Below, in pieces: positions 51,200-61,497 of a stretch of DNA of 64,000 nucleotides. Made by a program: the position numbers and the translations under genes. Source of the stretch: Hallerella sp963656065 (GTDB lineage Bacteria; Fibrobacterota; Fibrobacteria; Fibrobacterales; Fibrobacteraceae); NCBI GenBank assembly GCA_963656065.1, contig CAVKGV010000011.1, positions 19,294 through 83,293 on the forward strand, read 5' to 3'. The notes beneath the pieces are model-generated. The model saw nothing but the letters and a program-made list of their open reading frames with translations, was not told where the DNA came from and did not search any database. How positions within the stretch are numbered: the first letter of the stretch is position 1; each line of letters starts with the position of its first letter.

Positions 51200-51320
51200 A
51201 AAATTTTATTACAACTGCGGCGTAAAAGAATCGCGGCTGTAGCGCAAGCCGTTCCCGATGGACTCTCGGGGAACGCCGGATACCGCGGCACGTTCGTTGA
51301 CGAAGCAAGGCAAAAGGGGT
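51200..51320. other. Structured leader region of the SprA-like gene
   Basis: This gap of 271 bp between the MFS gene and the SprA-like gene is rich in short hairpins: CGGCT/AGCCG around 51234-51251, GTTCCC/GGGAAC around 51251-51274, and TTCG-TTGA-CGAA near 51292-51303. No tRNA or known riboswitch core fits. It may be a structured 5' leader or a small RNA. Confidence 0.3.
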
Positions 51321-51428
51321 AAAAATTATTACTTTCTATCGGCTTTTGTGGGCGGGAAAAAGCTTTTTCTGTATTTTGGAAAACGTTTTTTGCCTCGCGT
51401 GTATGATGATGTCCGGATTGAAACGAAA

Positions 51429-54400
51429 ATGAAAAGGCTTCTAGCCGCTTTTGTCCTGTTGGTGTCGCTGTCTCCTGCCGAGCCGGCGGATTCCACTGTG
51501 TCCGAAAATGCGGCAAGTTCGGGCAAAAGTTCCGTTCAATATATCCCGCTGCCTCCGAGCGTGACTCCTCTTTCGGATTTGGTCCCGAAGAGCGGTGTCG
51601 GCCAGAGCGACCGATTGATGAACCCTCCGAAGAGCGAACGGTTCGAGCACAACATCGACTTTGAAAACCGCGAAATGGAGGTTTCCAAAAAGTATGTGAA
51701 TCCGCTCAGCCGCGATACGGCGGAAATGTGGTCTGCGACGTATCCCGAAATCGCTTCCTATGTTTCGGACATGTATGACATCGGATTCAACCGTCTGTGG
51801 CTGAACTCCTTTGCCGGTCAAAAGGACGGCGGCTATGCCGCCCCGGAAGGGGCGACGCTTTACGATATCGATATTCCCATCAATATGCCTTCGTGGATGA
51901 AGGACTTTGGACTAGACAAGCCGAAGCTTATGTTGCAGGGGACGATGGATATCCGGCTTTCGGGCCGCGGTGAAAAGGATGACGCTCCGGGCAGCACCAA
52001 GGACAACCTTTTTCCGAGTCCGACGCTTTCCTACGATCCGAGCTTTATGGTCAAGGGAAAAATCGGTCCGTATATCACCGTGGAAGTGAACAATGTGGAA
52101 AGCGGTCTCGGGGCGAAGAACCAGATCCGGGTCGTGTATGAGGAATCGTACAAGGACGAATTTGAAGATTACATTTTGCAACGCATCGAGGCCGGTACGA
52201 CGTCGCTTGCGCTTCCCGGAACGGAACTCACGGGATATTCCGAAAATCACAAGGGACTCTTCGGTATCAAGGCGGAATGGAAGCTCGGGGACTGGAGGCT
52301 TACGACAATCGCTTCGCAGGACGGCGGAAGCCAGGAAAAGTACACGATCAACGCGAGCACCAGCACGACGGAATTCCAGATTCAGGATAAGCAGTTCATC
52401 GCTTACCGCTATTACTTTCTGAACCAGGAAGCGCGGAGCAACTATGTTAGTGCGGGGCTTGCCGGACGCAGCACGTCTCCGTATGCGGCGACGAACCTGA
52501 AGCTTTACCGTCGTGCACCGACCAATACGACGACGAATGTTGTTGAAAACATCACGGCTGTCTATGTGACGCCTTCGGGAGCGCGCATCGAAAAGAAAAT
52601 CGACCGTCTGGTCCCGATGTCTGCGAACGACTATTCCTACGACAGCAAAACGGGCATCGTGAAAGTTCTCGGGGCGAACAAGAGTACGCTTATCGCGGCG
52701 AGCTTCTCGGATGACGGAACGGGTCGCTCCGGAACGACCGTGAACAACAATTCGAGAGTGGTCCTCATCCAGTGGGACGCCACGCTTTCGGAACTTGAAG
52801 GCATCGACAAGCTGATGCTCCGGAACGTCTATTCGGTCGGGATTTCGGACGAGAGCGCTTCGAGCTTTGTGCTCCGCCTAAAGAACAAGGCGGGAGTTTC
52901 GAGTTCTTACCTGAAGACGCTTGGACTCGTCGATTCGACGACCGGAACCGTTTTGACCGGCGACGCAACGATTTTTAAAAAGGACGCTTCGGGCTCTTAC
53001 ACGGGCGAAATGTGGCTGCCTTGCCGCCCGCTTTCGTGGTATTCCGGGGCGAACTCTTCGGCGCGTGCGCGGGAAAACTGTCTGGAGCCTTTCCGCAACG
53101 TGGATTCATCCTCCGCGATGGCGAATCTTTACACGCTTCCTGTTTCGAACATCGCTTCCAGGTACACGAACCGCTTCTATTTTGAAAGTGTCGGCAAGAG
53201 ACGCAATTCGGTCATCAGCGTGCGCGATCCGAATTCGAGCTATTCCGTCAGCGCTGGCAGCTGCATGGACATTTCGGAAGGTTCCGAAAAGTTGAAGGCC
53301 GGCTCGACGGTTCTCACCCGCGGCGTGGATTACGATGTGAACTACGAACTCGGGCAGATCGAGCTTCTGAGCGAAACCGCTCTCGACCCGAACAAGGAAA
53401 TCTCGGTGGAATTCGAGTGCGAACCGTTGTTTGAAATCGACAACAAGGTGCTGCTCGGCGCCCGCGCGGAACTTCCCCTTTCGCGGTATGGTTTTGGGGA
53501 CGGGTCGCTCTTCGGCATTACGGCTCTCTACAAGAGCCAGAGCACGACCGCTTCGACGCCGACGCTCGGAAGTGAGCCTTATTCGAGCTTCCTCTGGGGC
53601 ATGAACTTGCGCCTGCAGGATACGACGAAGTGGATGACAGACGTGGTGAACTGGATTCCCGGAATCGAAACGAAGGCGGCTTCGAACTGGCGCTTCGAAA
53701 CGGAATTTGCAAGCAGCTATCACGATGCGAATACGAGCAGCGGAAAAACAGCACTCCTCGAAGATTTTGAAAGCAGCGAATCGGGACTTGTCTATCCGCT
53801 GTCGAGACTTTCCTGGTACCAGGCTTCGCCTCCGGGCGGCGTCGATACGGATCCGAGCACTTATATCGAAAGCCAGGATTACAAGCACAAGGGCGAGTTC
53901 ATCTGGCACAGCAACAACACGGTCCTCTACAAGCACATTTATCCGACGGTCGGAAACAGCGATGTCGATAACCAGCGCTTGACGGTTCTGAAGCTCACGC
54001 TCCGCCCGAACGACAATTTGATGGGCAACAGCTGGGGCGGTATCATGCGCCCGAATTCGAGCTACTACCAGGATCTGAGCGACATGAAGTACATTGAAGT
54101 CGTCGCCCGGGGAAATGTCGGAAGTCTTTACCTGGATTTGGGGCTTGTGAGCGAAGACCTTTCCATCAACGGTGATGCGCCAAACGGGCAGTATGACGGT
54201 GAAAACGATTTGGGCACGACAACTGCGCTGCATGATAAGGGCCTCGATGGGCTTTCCGGGTCGGAAGAACATCTGACCGTCTGGGACTGCCGCATGAACG
54301 GCTGCGTGAGCACCATCAAGACAAGCGCCAATTCCGATGCGACGAATACGGATATTGCGCGGGACAACTTCGATGACAGCCTCGACGACGACAGCGATCC

Positions 54401-57400
54401 GCCGGTCGCCATCAACGGGACGGAAGGCAACTCGGGTGAACGCGCTTACGATACGGAAGACATCAACAAGAACGGCTCGCTCGACACGGACATCGGATTT
54501 GTCCGCTATCGGATAGACCTTTCCGACAACGACGACGCGCATTTTGAAACGCTCAAGAACGGATGGCGCAAGTGGAAAATTCCGCTTGACCAGTTCGATA
54601 CGGTTGTTTCAAAGAACGGTGAAAGTTACCAGACGATTTTGACCCAGGCGCAGTTCTCGAGGCTCTGGATGGGAAAACTCAACAACGGCGTCGCCGAGGC
54701 GAAAGTGCAAATCGTGAAACTGGGCGTAATGGGAAATTCCTGGGAAGCGTCAAATGTTTCGAGCAAGTTCGTCACTTCTTCGACGGGTGGTGCGCAGACC
54801 GCAATCGTTGACGGCAGCGAAGTGGATATTTCCGGTTCGACGACGACATCCGACACGACATACCTGAACGTTTCGACGATAAACAACCGCGAAAACTCGG
54901 GAACGTATTACAAAAGCCCGAATACCAAGACAGAGCGTGACTCGGAGACGAACGCCGCGTTGAAGGAAACGGCCCTTGTCCTGACTTATCAGAACCTTTC
55001 TCCGGGACAGTCGGTCGGTGCGACGCGGACTTTCGATTCGGACGAAAAGGATTTGACGAAGTACAAAACGCTCAAAATGGAAATCCATTATACGACCGAT
55101 GCGACGCGGACTCCGGTGCGCTTCGCTTTCCAGTTTGGCGAAGGCTCGCTGGAAGGTTCGACGGATTATTACGAGTGGAGCTTTAGGCCGGTGAAGATTA
55201 ACTGCTCGGCAGCGGAGCGGGCTGCGGATTGCCACGAACGGAACTGGCTCGCGAACGCGTTCTCCGAAAAGCTCTCCGCGTTTTCCGACCTGAAGAAGGG
55301 CCGTCGCCCGCCGTTCCTCGAAGCGGTCGTCGATTCCATCGGCGGAGAAAGGGAAGAAGTCCTGAAGCTTGTCGGAAACCCTTCGACGACTTCGGTGGAT
55401 TGGATCCGTTTTGTGATTATCGCGGACGAGGATGCTTCGCCGGCGGATCTCGAAGGCGAATTTTGGATAGACGATTTGCGGCTTTCGGGAATGGACAACG
55501 ATTGGGGTTATGCGTTCCGCACTTCGGGACAGGCGAACTTTGCGGACTTCCTTTCGGTTTCCGCATCGGCACGTTACCAGGATGGAAACTTTGCGACTCT
55601 TTCGACAAGCGGAACATCGCCCAAGCCGACGCTTTCCGAAGCGGAATCCAAGCTAGACATCGCCGCGGACGCGAGTGTGAACTGGAACAAGTTCTTTGCC
55701 GATGAACAGGGCTTCCACATGCCGATGAGCATCGGTTACAGCAGCACGACGGAGCGGCCTTATCTGAAGCCGACTGACGACCTGGAACTTTCGCACGATA
55801 ACCTGGGCGACTTTGCAAAAGACATTTGGGACGGCAAGCTGACCGTGGAAAATGCCGACGAGGAACAGAAACTGCGCGACGATGCGGAATCCCGCGGTTA
55901 CCAGTCTTTCAGCCGCACGCGCCGCTTCAGCTTCAGCTACAGCAAGGATTACAAGGAAGAATCGAGCCCCGTCAAGGAAGTCCTTTCGCAGATCTTTTTG
56001 GAACGTCCGGCGTGGAGCTACAGCTATACGGAGACCGAGTCCCGTTCGACGACATCCGCGGATTCTTCCTATTCGTATCACACGATCATCGAATATAGCC
56101 TCGGAACTTTCAACCGCTTCAACTACAAGCCTTTCAGCTTCTTAAAAAATTCGTCGTGGGCGAAGAGTTTCTCCGACGCGTCGTTTGAACCGTGGCCGCA
56201 GACGATAGACCTCACCCTTTTCGACCTGAGCTATATCCGCTACGTAAACCAGGAACGCGATCCGGACTTTACGGAACCGCAGACGTCAAAAACCGTCACT
56301 TATACGGTGGATCTTTCTCACAAGGCAAACCTCCGCTGGAACATTTTCCCCTTCCTTTCGACTAGCTACAGTCTGAACATTTCGCGCGATATGTATGGCG
56401 GCGGCGACCAGGAAGATTTTGCAAAGGAAAATTTCTGGACATTCAATAACGGCGGATTGTTTGCTGCTGACGATATCTTTGACTTTGACCATACGGACAG
56501 GAAGGTCTATATCTCGCCGGACAGCGTCGTCATCATTCCTTACGATACGGTTGCCGTGGTGAATGCTAAAGGCGATACGGCCTTAATCGACATGGACGAT
56601 CCGAGCACTTACCGGATTCTGTACGACAGCACGGTCTATTACAAGGTCGATAGCGTCGGGCATCGCGAATACGGTCGCGCTTACGGTATCCTCAAGAACG
56701 AACGCAGCCGCAGCCAGCAATTCAAGACGACATTCAGCCCAGCGGTAATTCCATTCCTCCCGATGACTTTCTCGTTCACTTCTTCGTTCCGTCAGCAAAA
56801 GACGATTCCCGACGAATATGATTTGTACGATCCGACGATGATCGAAAAGAACTATTGGACGATTTCCCAGACGAACCGCTTCGAATTTACGCCGTCTTTC
56901 CGGATTGTGAATTTCCTAAAGCTCTTTGGCGACAAGAACGCCGCCGCGGGATTCTTCGAAAAGCTCAAGTGGCGCGACGTGAAGGCGGCGTGGACGGTCG
57001 ATATTTCCACGGTGGGCGAAAATTTCACCCTGTCGCAGCTTTATGAAGAGCAGGGCGTGACACCGTTCCAGTATTATCTTTACGGGCTCGGCATCGGAAA
57101 CGGCTACCGGAACCGCGGAATCTGGAACATCGTTTCGGGCGACATGGGGCTTGACCATCGGAACGACTATACGCGTTTTGCGCAATACCGGAACGGGCAT
57201 GTCGATACGCTCGTCTATCAGGGAAATTTCACCCATTCGGTAAACCGGACGCTCAACCTTTCAACGGGTTTCACGCTTCCTTTCTGGAATATCGGCATCG
57301 TAACGGATATGCAGTGGAAGCAGGACTTTAGCCAGTCGCGCGAGTATCCGCTCTATACGGATTCGACGATTGTCTGGCCGAAATGGGGCGTCGGCGTGAC

Positions 57401-58205
57401 CGTTCCGAATTTCTCGCAGCGCATCGGATTTTTGAATTCTTTCCGCAGCGTGAGTACGACGCATCGGGTTGATTACACGCATACGCGGGTTTCGAGACCT
57501 TTCCAGAGTGCGGAAGACAGCTGGACGACAACGTGGAATTTCAATCCGCTGATCCGAATCAGCTTCCTCACCCAGCAGAATATCCGCATCGAGGACAACA
57601 CCTATCTGAAATTGGAATTTACCGACCGCCGTCCCAAACAGGAAGTCATCTCGCAGACGAATTGGCCGTCTAACGTTGAAAATCTCTCGGATACGACAAA
57701 GTATTTTTACACACCGTGGATGCCGACATCGCTTTACAAGGATTTCGGCTACAATGTCGGAAACGATTTGACGATTTCCTATCCGCTCAAGACAAAGCGC
57801 GGATTCCAGTTCTGGAAATGGTATTTCAAACTGAAAAACGACATCGACTTGCGTCTCACCGCCGGCTATGAATACACGAAGACGATTCGGGAATCCTACG
57901 AACCGCTTTCCGGCTACAACATGAATGAGAAAAACGAAGCCGCTGGCGATGTCTATCGTCACTGGAATATCAACGGGACGGATTACACGGTCTATTTCCC
58001 GAAACTCGAAAAAACGGAGCGAACCGTTCCGTCGCGGGTTCACGAATGGTTCATCCGCCCGAGCGCCGGTTACCAATTCAACAAGATGGCGAGCATGAGC
58101 GCTTATATCGAATACCGCCAGATTCATGAAAAGCTTGACGACGAAACCGCTCACACGGAACAGATTCTTTCGTTTGAAATCGCCCTTCTCTTGAGATTTA
58201 ACTAA
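51429..58205 (+). CDS. sprA: SprA/Sov-like type IX secretion outer-membrane translocon protein
   Basis: 2,258 residues from the ATG at 51429, which gives a Sec signal peptide (MKRLLAAFVLLVSLSPAEPADS). The frame stays open upstream to 51258, but that part lacks a signal. The protein is a giant beta-strand-rich outer-membrane barrel with many alternating Tyr/Phe/Trp strands, as in SprA, the translocon of the type IX system. SprA-like features include LLEDFESSESGLVYPLSRLSWYQASPPG, IDLSDNDDAHFE, and the C-terminal barrel strands ending in FEIALLLRFN. It would export CTD-bearing cargo such as the protein at 10.5 kb. The two chromate-transporter genes follow immediately. No other translocon genes (porK, porL, porM, porN) lie in this window. 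Confidence 0.82.
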   Translation: MKRLLAAFVLLVSLSPAEPADSTVSENAASSGKSSVQYIPLPPSVTPLSDLVPKSGVGQSDRLMNPPKSERFEHNIDFENREMEVSKKYVNPLSRDTAEMWSATYPEIASYVSDMYDIGFNRLWLNSFAGQKDGGYAAPEGATLYDIDIPINMPSWMKDFGLDKPKLMLQGTMDIRLSGRGEKDDAPGSTKDNLFPSPTLSYDPSFMVKGKIGPYITVEVNNVESGLGAKNQIRVVYEESYKDEFEDYILQRIEAGTTSLALPGTELTGYSENHKGLFGIKAEWKLGDWRLTTIASQDGGSQEKYTINASTSTTEFQIQDKQFIAYRYYFLNQEARSNYVSAGLAGRSTSPYAATNLKLYRRAPTNTTTNVVENITAVYVTPSGARIEKKIDRLVPMSANDYSYDSKTGIVKVLGANKSTLIAASFSDDGTGRSGTTVNNNSRVVLIQWDATLSELEGIDKLMLRNVYSVGISDESASSFVLRLKNKAGVSSSYLKTLGLVDSTTGTVLTGDATIFKKDASGSYTGEMWLPCRPLSWYSGANSSARARENCLEPFRNVDSSSAMANLYTLPVSNIASRYTNRFYFESVGKRRNSVISVRDPNSSYSVSAGSCMDISEGSEKLKAGSTVLTRGVDYDVNYELGQIELLSETALDPNKEISVEFECEPLFEIDNKVLLGARAELPLSRYGFGDGSLFGITALYKSQSTTASTPTLGSEPYSSFLWGMNLRLQDTTKWMTDVVNWIPGIETKAASNWRFETEFASSYHDANTSSGKTALLEDFESSESGLVYPLSRLSWYQASPPGGVDTDPSTYIESQDYKHKGEFIWHSNNTVLYKHIYPTVGNSDVDNQRLTVLKLTLRPNDNLMGNSWGGIMRPNSSYYQDLSDMKYIEVVARGNVGSLYLDLGLVSEDLSINGDAPNGQYDGENDLGTTTALHDKGLDGLSGSEEHLTVWDCRMNGCVSTIKTSANSDATNTDIARDNFDDSLDDDSDPPVAINGTEGNSGERAYDTEDINKNGSLDTDIGFVRYRIDLSDNDDAHFETLKNGWRKWKIPLDQFDTVVSKNGESYQTILTQAQFSRLWMGKLNNGVAEAKVQIVKLGVMGNSWEASNVSSKFVTSSTGGAQTAIVDGSEVDISGSTTTSDTTYLNVSTINNRENSGTYYKSPNTKTERDSETNAALKETALVLTYQNLSPGQSVGATRTFDSDEKDLTKYKTLKMEIHYTTDATRTPVRFAFQFGEGSLEGSTDYYEWSFRPVKINCSAAERAADCHERNWLANAFSEKLSAFSDLKKGRRPPFLEAVVDSIGGEREEVLKLVGNPSTTSVDWIRFVIIADEDASPADLEGEFWIDDLRLSGMDNDWGYAFRTSGQANFADFLSVSASARYQDGNFATLSTSGTSPKPTLSEAESKLDIAADASVNWNKFFADEQGFHMPMSIGYSSTTERPYLKPTDDLELSHDNLGDFAKDIWDGKLTVENADEEQKLRDDAESRGYQSFSRTRRFSFSYSKDYKEESSPVKEVLSQIFLERPAWSYSYTETESRSTTSADSSYSYHTIIEYSLGTFNRFNYKPFSFLKNSSWAKSFSDASFEPWPQTIDLTLFDLSYIRYVNQERDPDFTEPQTSKTVTYTVDLSHKANLRWNIFPFLSTSYSLNISRDMYGGGDQEDFAKENFWTFNNGGLFAADDIFDFDHTDRKVYISPDSVVIIPYDTVAVVNAKGDTALIDMDDPSTYRILYDSTVYYKVDSVGHREYGRAYGILKNERSRSQQFKTTFSPAVIPFLPMTFSFTSSFRQQKTIPDEYDLYDPTMIEKNYWTISQTNRFEFTPSFRIVNFLKLFGDKNAAAGFFEKLKWRDVKAAWTVDISTVGENFTLSQLYEEQGVTPFQYYLYGLGIGNGYRNRGIWNIVSGDMGLDHRNDYTRFAQYRNGHVDTLVYQGNFTHSVNRTLNLSTGFTLPFWNIGIVTDMQWKQDFSQSREYPLYTDSTIVWPKWGVGVTVPNFSQRIGFLNSFRSVSTTHRVDYTHTRVSRPFQSAEDSWTTTWNFNPLIRISFLTQQNIRIEDNTYLKLEFTDRRPKQEVISQTNWPSNVENLSDTTKYFYTPWMPTSLYKDFGYNVGNDLTISYPLKTKRGFQFWKWYFKLKNDIDLRLTAGYEYTKTIRESYEPLSGYNMNEKNEAAGDVYRHWNINGTDYTVYFPKLEKTERTVPSRVHEWFIRPSAGYQFNKMASMSAYIEYRQIHEKLDDETAHTEQILSFEIALLLRFN

Positions 58206-58206
58206 A

Positions 58207-58767
58207 ATGATGAAACCGCGAAATTTATACCTGGATTCCTTTCTGACATTTTTTAAAATCGGACTGTTTACGCTCGGCGGCGGCTACGCCATGATTCCGC
58301 TGATCGAAGCGGAAATCATCGAAAAGAAACGGTGGATTGACAAGGAAGATTTTTTGGACCTCCTTGCCGTCGCACAGAGCTGTCCCGGAATCTTTGCGGT
58401 GAACATCAGCATATTCATCGGGTATCGGCTAAACCGCGTAAAGGGTGCGATCGTGACCGCATTCGGGACTGCGCTTCCATCGTTTCTCATCATCCTTCTG
58501 ATTGCGCTTTTCTTTCACCAGTTCGAGGACAATGCGATAGTCGCTGCAATGTTCCGCGGAATTCGCCCGGCGGTTGTCGCCCTGATAGCCGTCCCGACAT
58601 TTAACTTGGGAAAGAAGGCGAAGCTGAACCGCTTTACAATTTGGATTCCGATTGCGAGCGCTCTTTTGATTTGGCTTCTGGGCATTTCGCCAATCTTGAT
58701 TATTTTGTGCGCAGGCGTGGGCGGTTTTGTTTTTGGCAAATTCGCGCGGAAGGAGAATCGAAAATGA
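58207..58767 (+). CDS. Chromate transporter family, first half
   Basis: 186-residue membrane protein with one CHR domain: FFKIGLFTLGGGYAMIPLIEAEIIEKKRWID, AQSCPGIFAVNISIFIGYRL, and several hydrophobic segments. Bacteria often encode ChrA as two short proteins instead of a long fused one. It overlaps the second gene by ATGA, and begins 2 bp after the SprA-like stop, so readthrough from that gene is likely. Export of chromate or related anions is inferred from the family. Confidence 0.9.
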   Translation: MMKPRNLYLDSFLTFFKIGLFTLGGGYAMIPLIEAEIIEKKRWIDKEDFLDLLAVAQSCPGIFAVNISIFIGYRLNRVKGAIVTAFGTALPSFLIILLIALFFHQFEDNAIVAAMFRGIRPAVVALIAVPTFNLGKKAKLNRFTIWIPIASALLIWLLGISPILIILCAGVGGFVFGKFARKENRK

Positions 58768-59342
58768 TTTTTCTTTCGCTCTTTGTGACATTTTTTCAAA
58801 TCGGGCTTTTCGGATTTGGCGGTGGCTACGGAATGCTTTCGCTCATCCAGCGGGAAGTCGTCTTCAATCACCATTGGATGACTTCGGGGGAGTTTACGGA
58901 TATTGTCGCCATCAGCCAGATGACTCCCGGTCCGATAGGAATCAACTCGGCGACGTATGCCGGATTTACCGCTTTGCAGAACGCTGGTGCGGGAAAGCTT
59001 CTCTGCATCCTCGGAAGCTGTACCGCGACATTTGCCGTCGTGCTTCCTTCGCTTGTCCTGATGATTCTCATCAGCCGTTATTTGATGAGGTACAAGGACC
59101 ATCCGGCGGTTCAGCATGTTTTTGATGGCTTGCGCCCTGCGGTTGTCGGGCTTTTGGCGGCGGCGACGCTGATGCTTTTGACAAAGGAAAATTTTGGCTC
59201 GGCGTTTGAAAACCTTCCGGAATTTGCGATTTCTGTCGGACTTTTTGCGCTGACATTTGTCTGCACGAAATTTTTCAAGGTCGGTCCCATCAAGATGATT
59301 CTCGTGTCCGCATTGATCGGGCTTGCTGTTTACGGCTTTTAA
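58764..59342 (+). CDS. Chromate transporter family, second half
   Basis: 192-residue CHR domain partner of the preceding protein: FFQIGLFGFGGGYGMLSLIQREVV, ISQMTPGPIGINSATYAGF, and about five or six helices. The ATG at 58764 overlaps the stop of the first gene. The open frame extends upstream to 58641, but this is only the out-of-phase tail of the first gene. The two are expected to assemble into one transporter. Confidence 0.9.
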   Translation: MIFLSLFVTFFQIGLFGFGGGYGMLSLIQREVVFNHHWMTSGEFTDIVAISQMTPGPIGINSATYAGFTALQNAGAGKLLCILGSCTATFAVVLPSLVLMILISRYLMRYKDHPAVQHVFDGLRPAVVGLLAAATLMLLTKENFGSAFENLPEFAISVGLFALTFVCTKFFKVGPIKMILVSALIGLAVYGF

Positions 59343-59444
59343 AAGTCGAAACCGAAAATTTAATTCTCTCAAGGCGGCTCAGCAAGTCCCGTAGATGAAA
59401 ACTTCCCAAAACTGGTGAATTTGATATTCTAGATTTGCATCGCC

Positions 59445-59969
59445 ATGAAAAATTTGGAAGATTATATTGTGAGCGTCCTGGATTTTCCGAAGCCGGGAAT
59501 CGTTTTTCGCGACATTACCGGAATTTTAGATTCGCCCGAAGGACTCCATCTCGCTTTTGAAAGCCTCTACAAGGCGCTTGAAAATGTCGAATTCGATGTT
59601 GTCGCCGGGCTCGAAGCGCGCGGCTTTCTGTTCGGGGTGAGCCTCGCCGAGCATTTTCACAAGAGCTTCGTCCCGATTCGGAAAAAAGGGAAGCTTCCGC
59701 GTGAAACTGTTTCTGCAACGTATGAACTGGAATACGGCAACGCGACCATTGAAATGCACCGCGACGCGATAAAGCCCGGGCAGAAAGTCGTTCTCTTTGA
59801 CGATCTGTTAGCGACCGGCGGAACGATGGAAGCCGCAGCCTCCTTGGTGGAATCCGTCGGCGGAACCGTTTCGAAAACGCTTTTTGTCGTGGAACTTTTT
59901 GATTTGGACGGCAGACAGAAATTGTCGAAATACGATGTGACGTCTCTCGTGAAGATGCCCGGACATTGA
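59445..59969 (+). CDS. apt: Adenine phosphoribosyltransferase
   Basis: 174-residue purine-salvage enzyme that makes AMP from adenine and PRPP. N-terminal FPKPGIVFRDITGIL, the ARGFLFG adenine-site segment, RKKGKLPRETVSATYELEYG, and the PRPP loop VVLFDDLLATGGTMEAA are all present. It has its own 102-bp upstream gap with an AT-rich patch, and the purine permease gene follows after 24 bp, so import and salvage of purines probably share a transcript. Confidence 0.97.
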   Translation: MKNLEDYIVSVLDFPKPGIVFRDITGILDSPEGLHLAFESLYKALENVEFDVVAGLEARGFLFGVSLAEHFHKSFVPIRKKGKLPRETVSATYELEYGNATIEMHRDAIKPGQKVVLFDDLLATGGTMEAAASLVESVGGTVSKTLFVVELFDLDGRQKLSKYDVTSLVKMPGH

Positions 59970-59993
59970 GATTTTTTATTCGACGAAGAATCT

Positions 59994-61415
59994 ATGCTTG
60001 AAAAATTATTCAAAATTGCCGAGAACCGTTCCGACGTTCGAACCGAAATCTTGGCCGGCCTCACCACGTTCATGACGATGGCGTACATCCTCGCGATAAA
60101 TCCCAGCATCCTTTCCGCTTCGGGAATGCCCAAAGGCGGCGTTTTTATCGCGACGGCTCTCGCGGCTGCCGTCGGATCGGCCTTGATGGCGCTCTTTTCG
60201 AACTATCCTTTTGTCCTTGCGCCGGGACTCGGACTGAATGCGTTTTTCTCTTACACGGTTGTCATCACGATGGGCTACAGCTGGCAATTTGCGCTGCTCG
60301 CTGTTTTTGTCGAAGGAATCATTTTCCTCGCGCTCTCGCTCACGTCTGTCCGGGAAAGCCTTTTTAACGCGATTCCGCTTTCACTTAAGTCCGCCGTGGC
60401 GGTGGGCATCGGTCTTTTCATCACGTTCATCGCGTTCCAGGGGGCGAAAATCGTCGTCAATTCCGATGCGACTCTCGTAACGCTCATCAACTTTCATCGG
60501 GCGGATTTTCACACGACTGGAATCTGGGCGCTTCTCGCTATCATCGGCACGATTGTCACGGGCTTCCTCGTTTCGAAAAAAATTCGGATGGGAATTTTGC
60601 TCGGTATGTTCATCACATGGTTTCTCGGCGTTCTCGCAGAACTTGTGGGAATTTACGTGCCGGATGCTTCGGCGGGATTCTTTTCCGTAGTCCCGCATTT
60701 CGGAAACTACTTCAGCGATTTGGGCAAGACTTTTTCGGAATTCGGGTCAATTGCCTTTGCCATTTTCCATCCGTCGTCTTGGACGCATTCGGTAAACGGA
60801 GCCGTGGATTTTTCGGGCTGGACCCTCGTCAAGTCGCTGGACTTTTTTGTCGTAATGTTCGCCTTTTTCTTTGTCGATTTGTTTGACACGCTCGGAACGC
60901 TCATCGGCGTTTCGCTCAAAGGCGGCTTCTTGGATGCGAACGGCAAGCTTCCGCGGATTTCGGGCGCGCTCTATGCGGATTCCATCGCAACTTCGGTAGG
61001 AGCTGTCCTCGGAACTTCGACCACGACAACTTTTGTCGAAAGCGCAGTGGGCGTCGCCGCCGGAGGAAAGACCGGTCTTACGTCCATCTTCGCCGCGTTC
61101 CTGTTCCTCGTATCGATTGTTTTCTCTCCGGTATTTTTGGCAATTCCCGGATTTGCAACGGCTCCGGCCCTGGTCATCGTCGGATTTTATATGATAAGCT
61201 CTGTATCGAAAATCAAATTCAATGATTATTCCAAGGCGATTCCGGCGTTCCTGTGCATCGTCGCGATGCCTCTGACCTATTCGATTTCGGACGGGATCAT
61301 GTTCGGCGTAATCTCTTACACGGTGCTGAACTTTGTCCTCGGAAAGCGGAAAGACATCCACTGGATTATGTATGTCCTGACCGTGCTCTTTGTGTTGAAA
61401 TACGCTTTGATGTAA
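59994..61415 (+). CDS. NCS2-family purine permease
   Basis: 473-residue inner-membrane transporter of the nucleobase-cation symporter-2/AzgA-like group. It begins with AEILAGLTTFMTMAYILAINPSIL, then APGLGLNAFFSYTVV, and has about 12 helices; the motif FFFVDLFDTLGTLIGVS and GTSTTTTFVESAVGVAAGGKTGLTS are typical of the hypoxanthine/adenine/guanine permeases. The position after apt supports adenine or hypoxanthine uptake. A strong terminator follows. Confidence 0.94.
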   Translation: MLEKLFKIAENRSDVRTEILAGLTTFMTMAYILAINPSILSASGMPKGGVFIATALAAAVGSALMALFSNYPFVLAPGLGLNAFFSYTVVITMGYSWQFALLAVFVEGIIFLALSLTSVRESLFNAIPLSLKSAVAVGIGLFITFIAFQGAKIVVNSDATLVTLINFHRADFHTTGIWALLAIIGTIVTGFLVSKKIRMGILLGMFITWFLGVLAELVGIYVPDASAGFFSVVPHFGNYFSDLGKTFSEFGSIAFAIFHPSSWTHSVNGAVDFSGWTLVKSLDFFVVMFAFFFVDLFDTLGTLIGVSLKGGFLDANGKLPRISGALYADSIATSVGAVLGTSTTTTFVESAVGVAAGGKTGLTSIFAAFLFLVSIVFSPVFLAIPGFATAPALVIVGFYMISSVSKIKFNDYSKAIPAFLCIVAMPLTYSISDGIMFGVISYTVLNFVLGKRKDIHWIMYVLTVLFVLKYALM

Positions 61416-61432
61416 CGAATCGTTTTTTTTGG

Positions 61433-61462
61433 AAAAAGGCCGCCATTGCTGGCGGTCTTTTT
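61433..61462 (+). terminator. Intrinsic terminator after the purine permease
   Basis: A 12-bp stem (61433-61444 with 61451-61462, one G-T pair) around an ATTGCT loop, with T residues on the 3' arm. It closes the apt-permease unit. Confidence 0.9.
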
Positions 61463-61497
61463 ATATTCCCATTCTCATAAAGAGGGTTTTTAGAACA

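Noticed and set aside
51234..51303. Hairpins resembling D- and T-arms of a tRNA
   Set aside because: No acceptor stem, anticodon arm or GTTCRA T-loop could be placed in a consistent cloverleaf.
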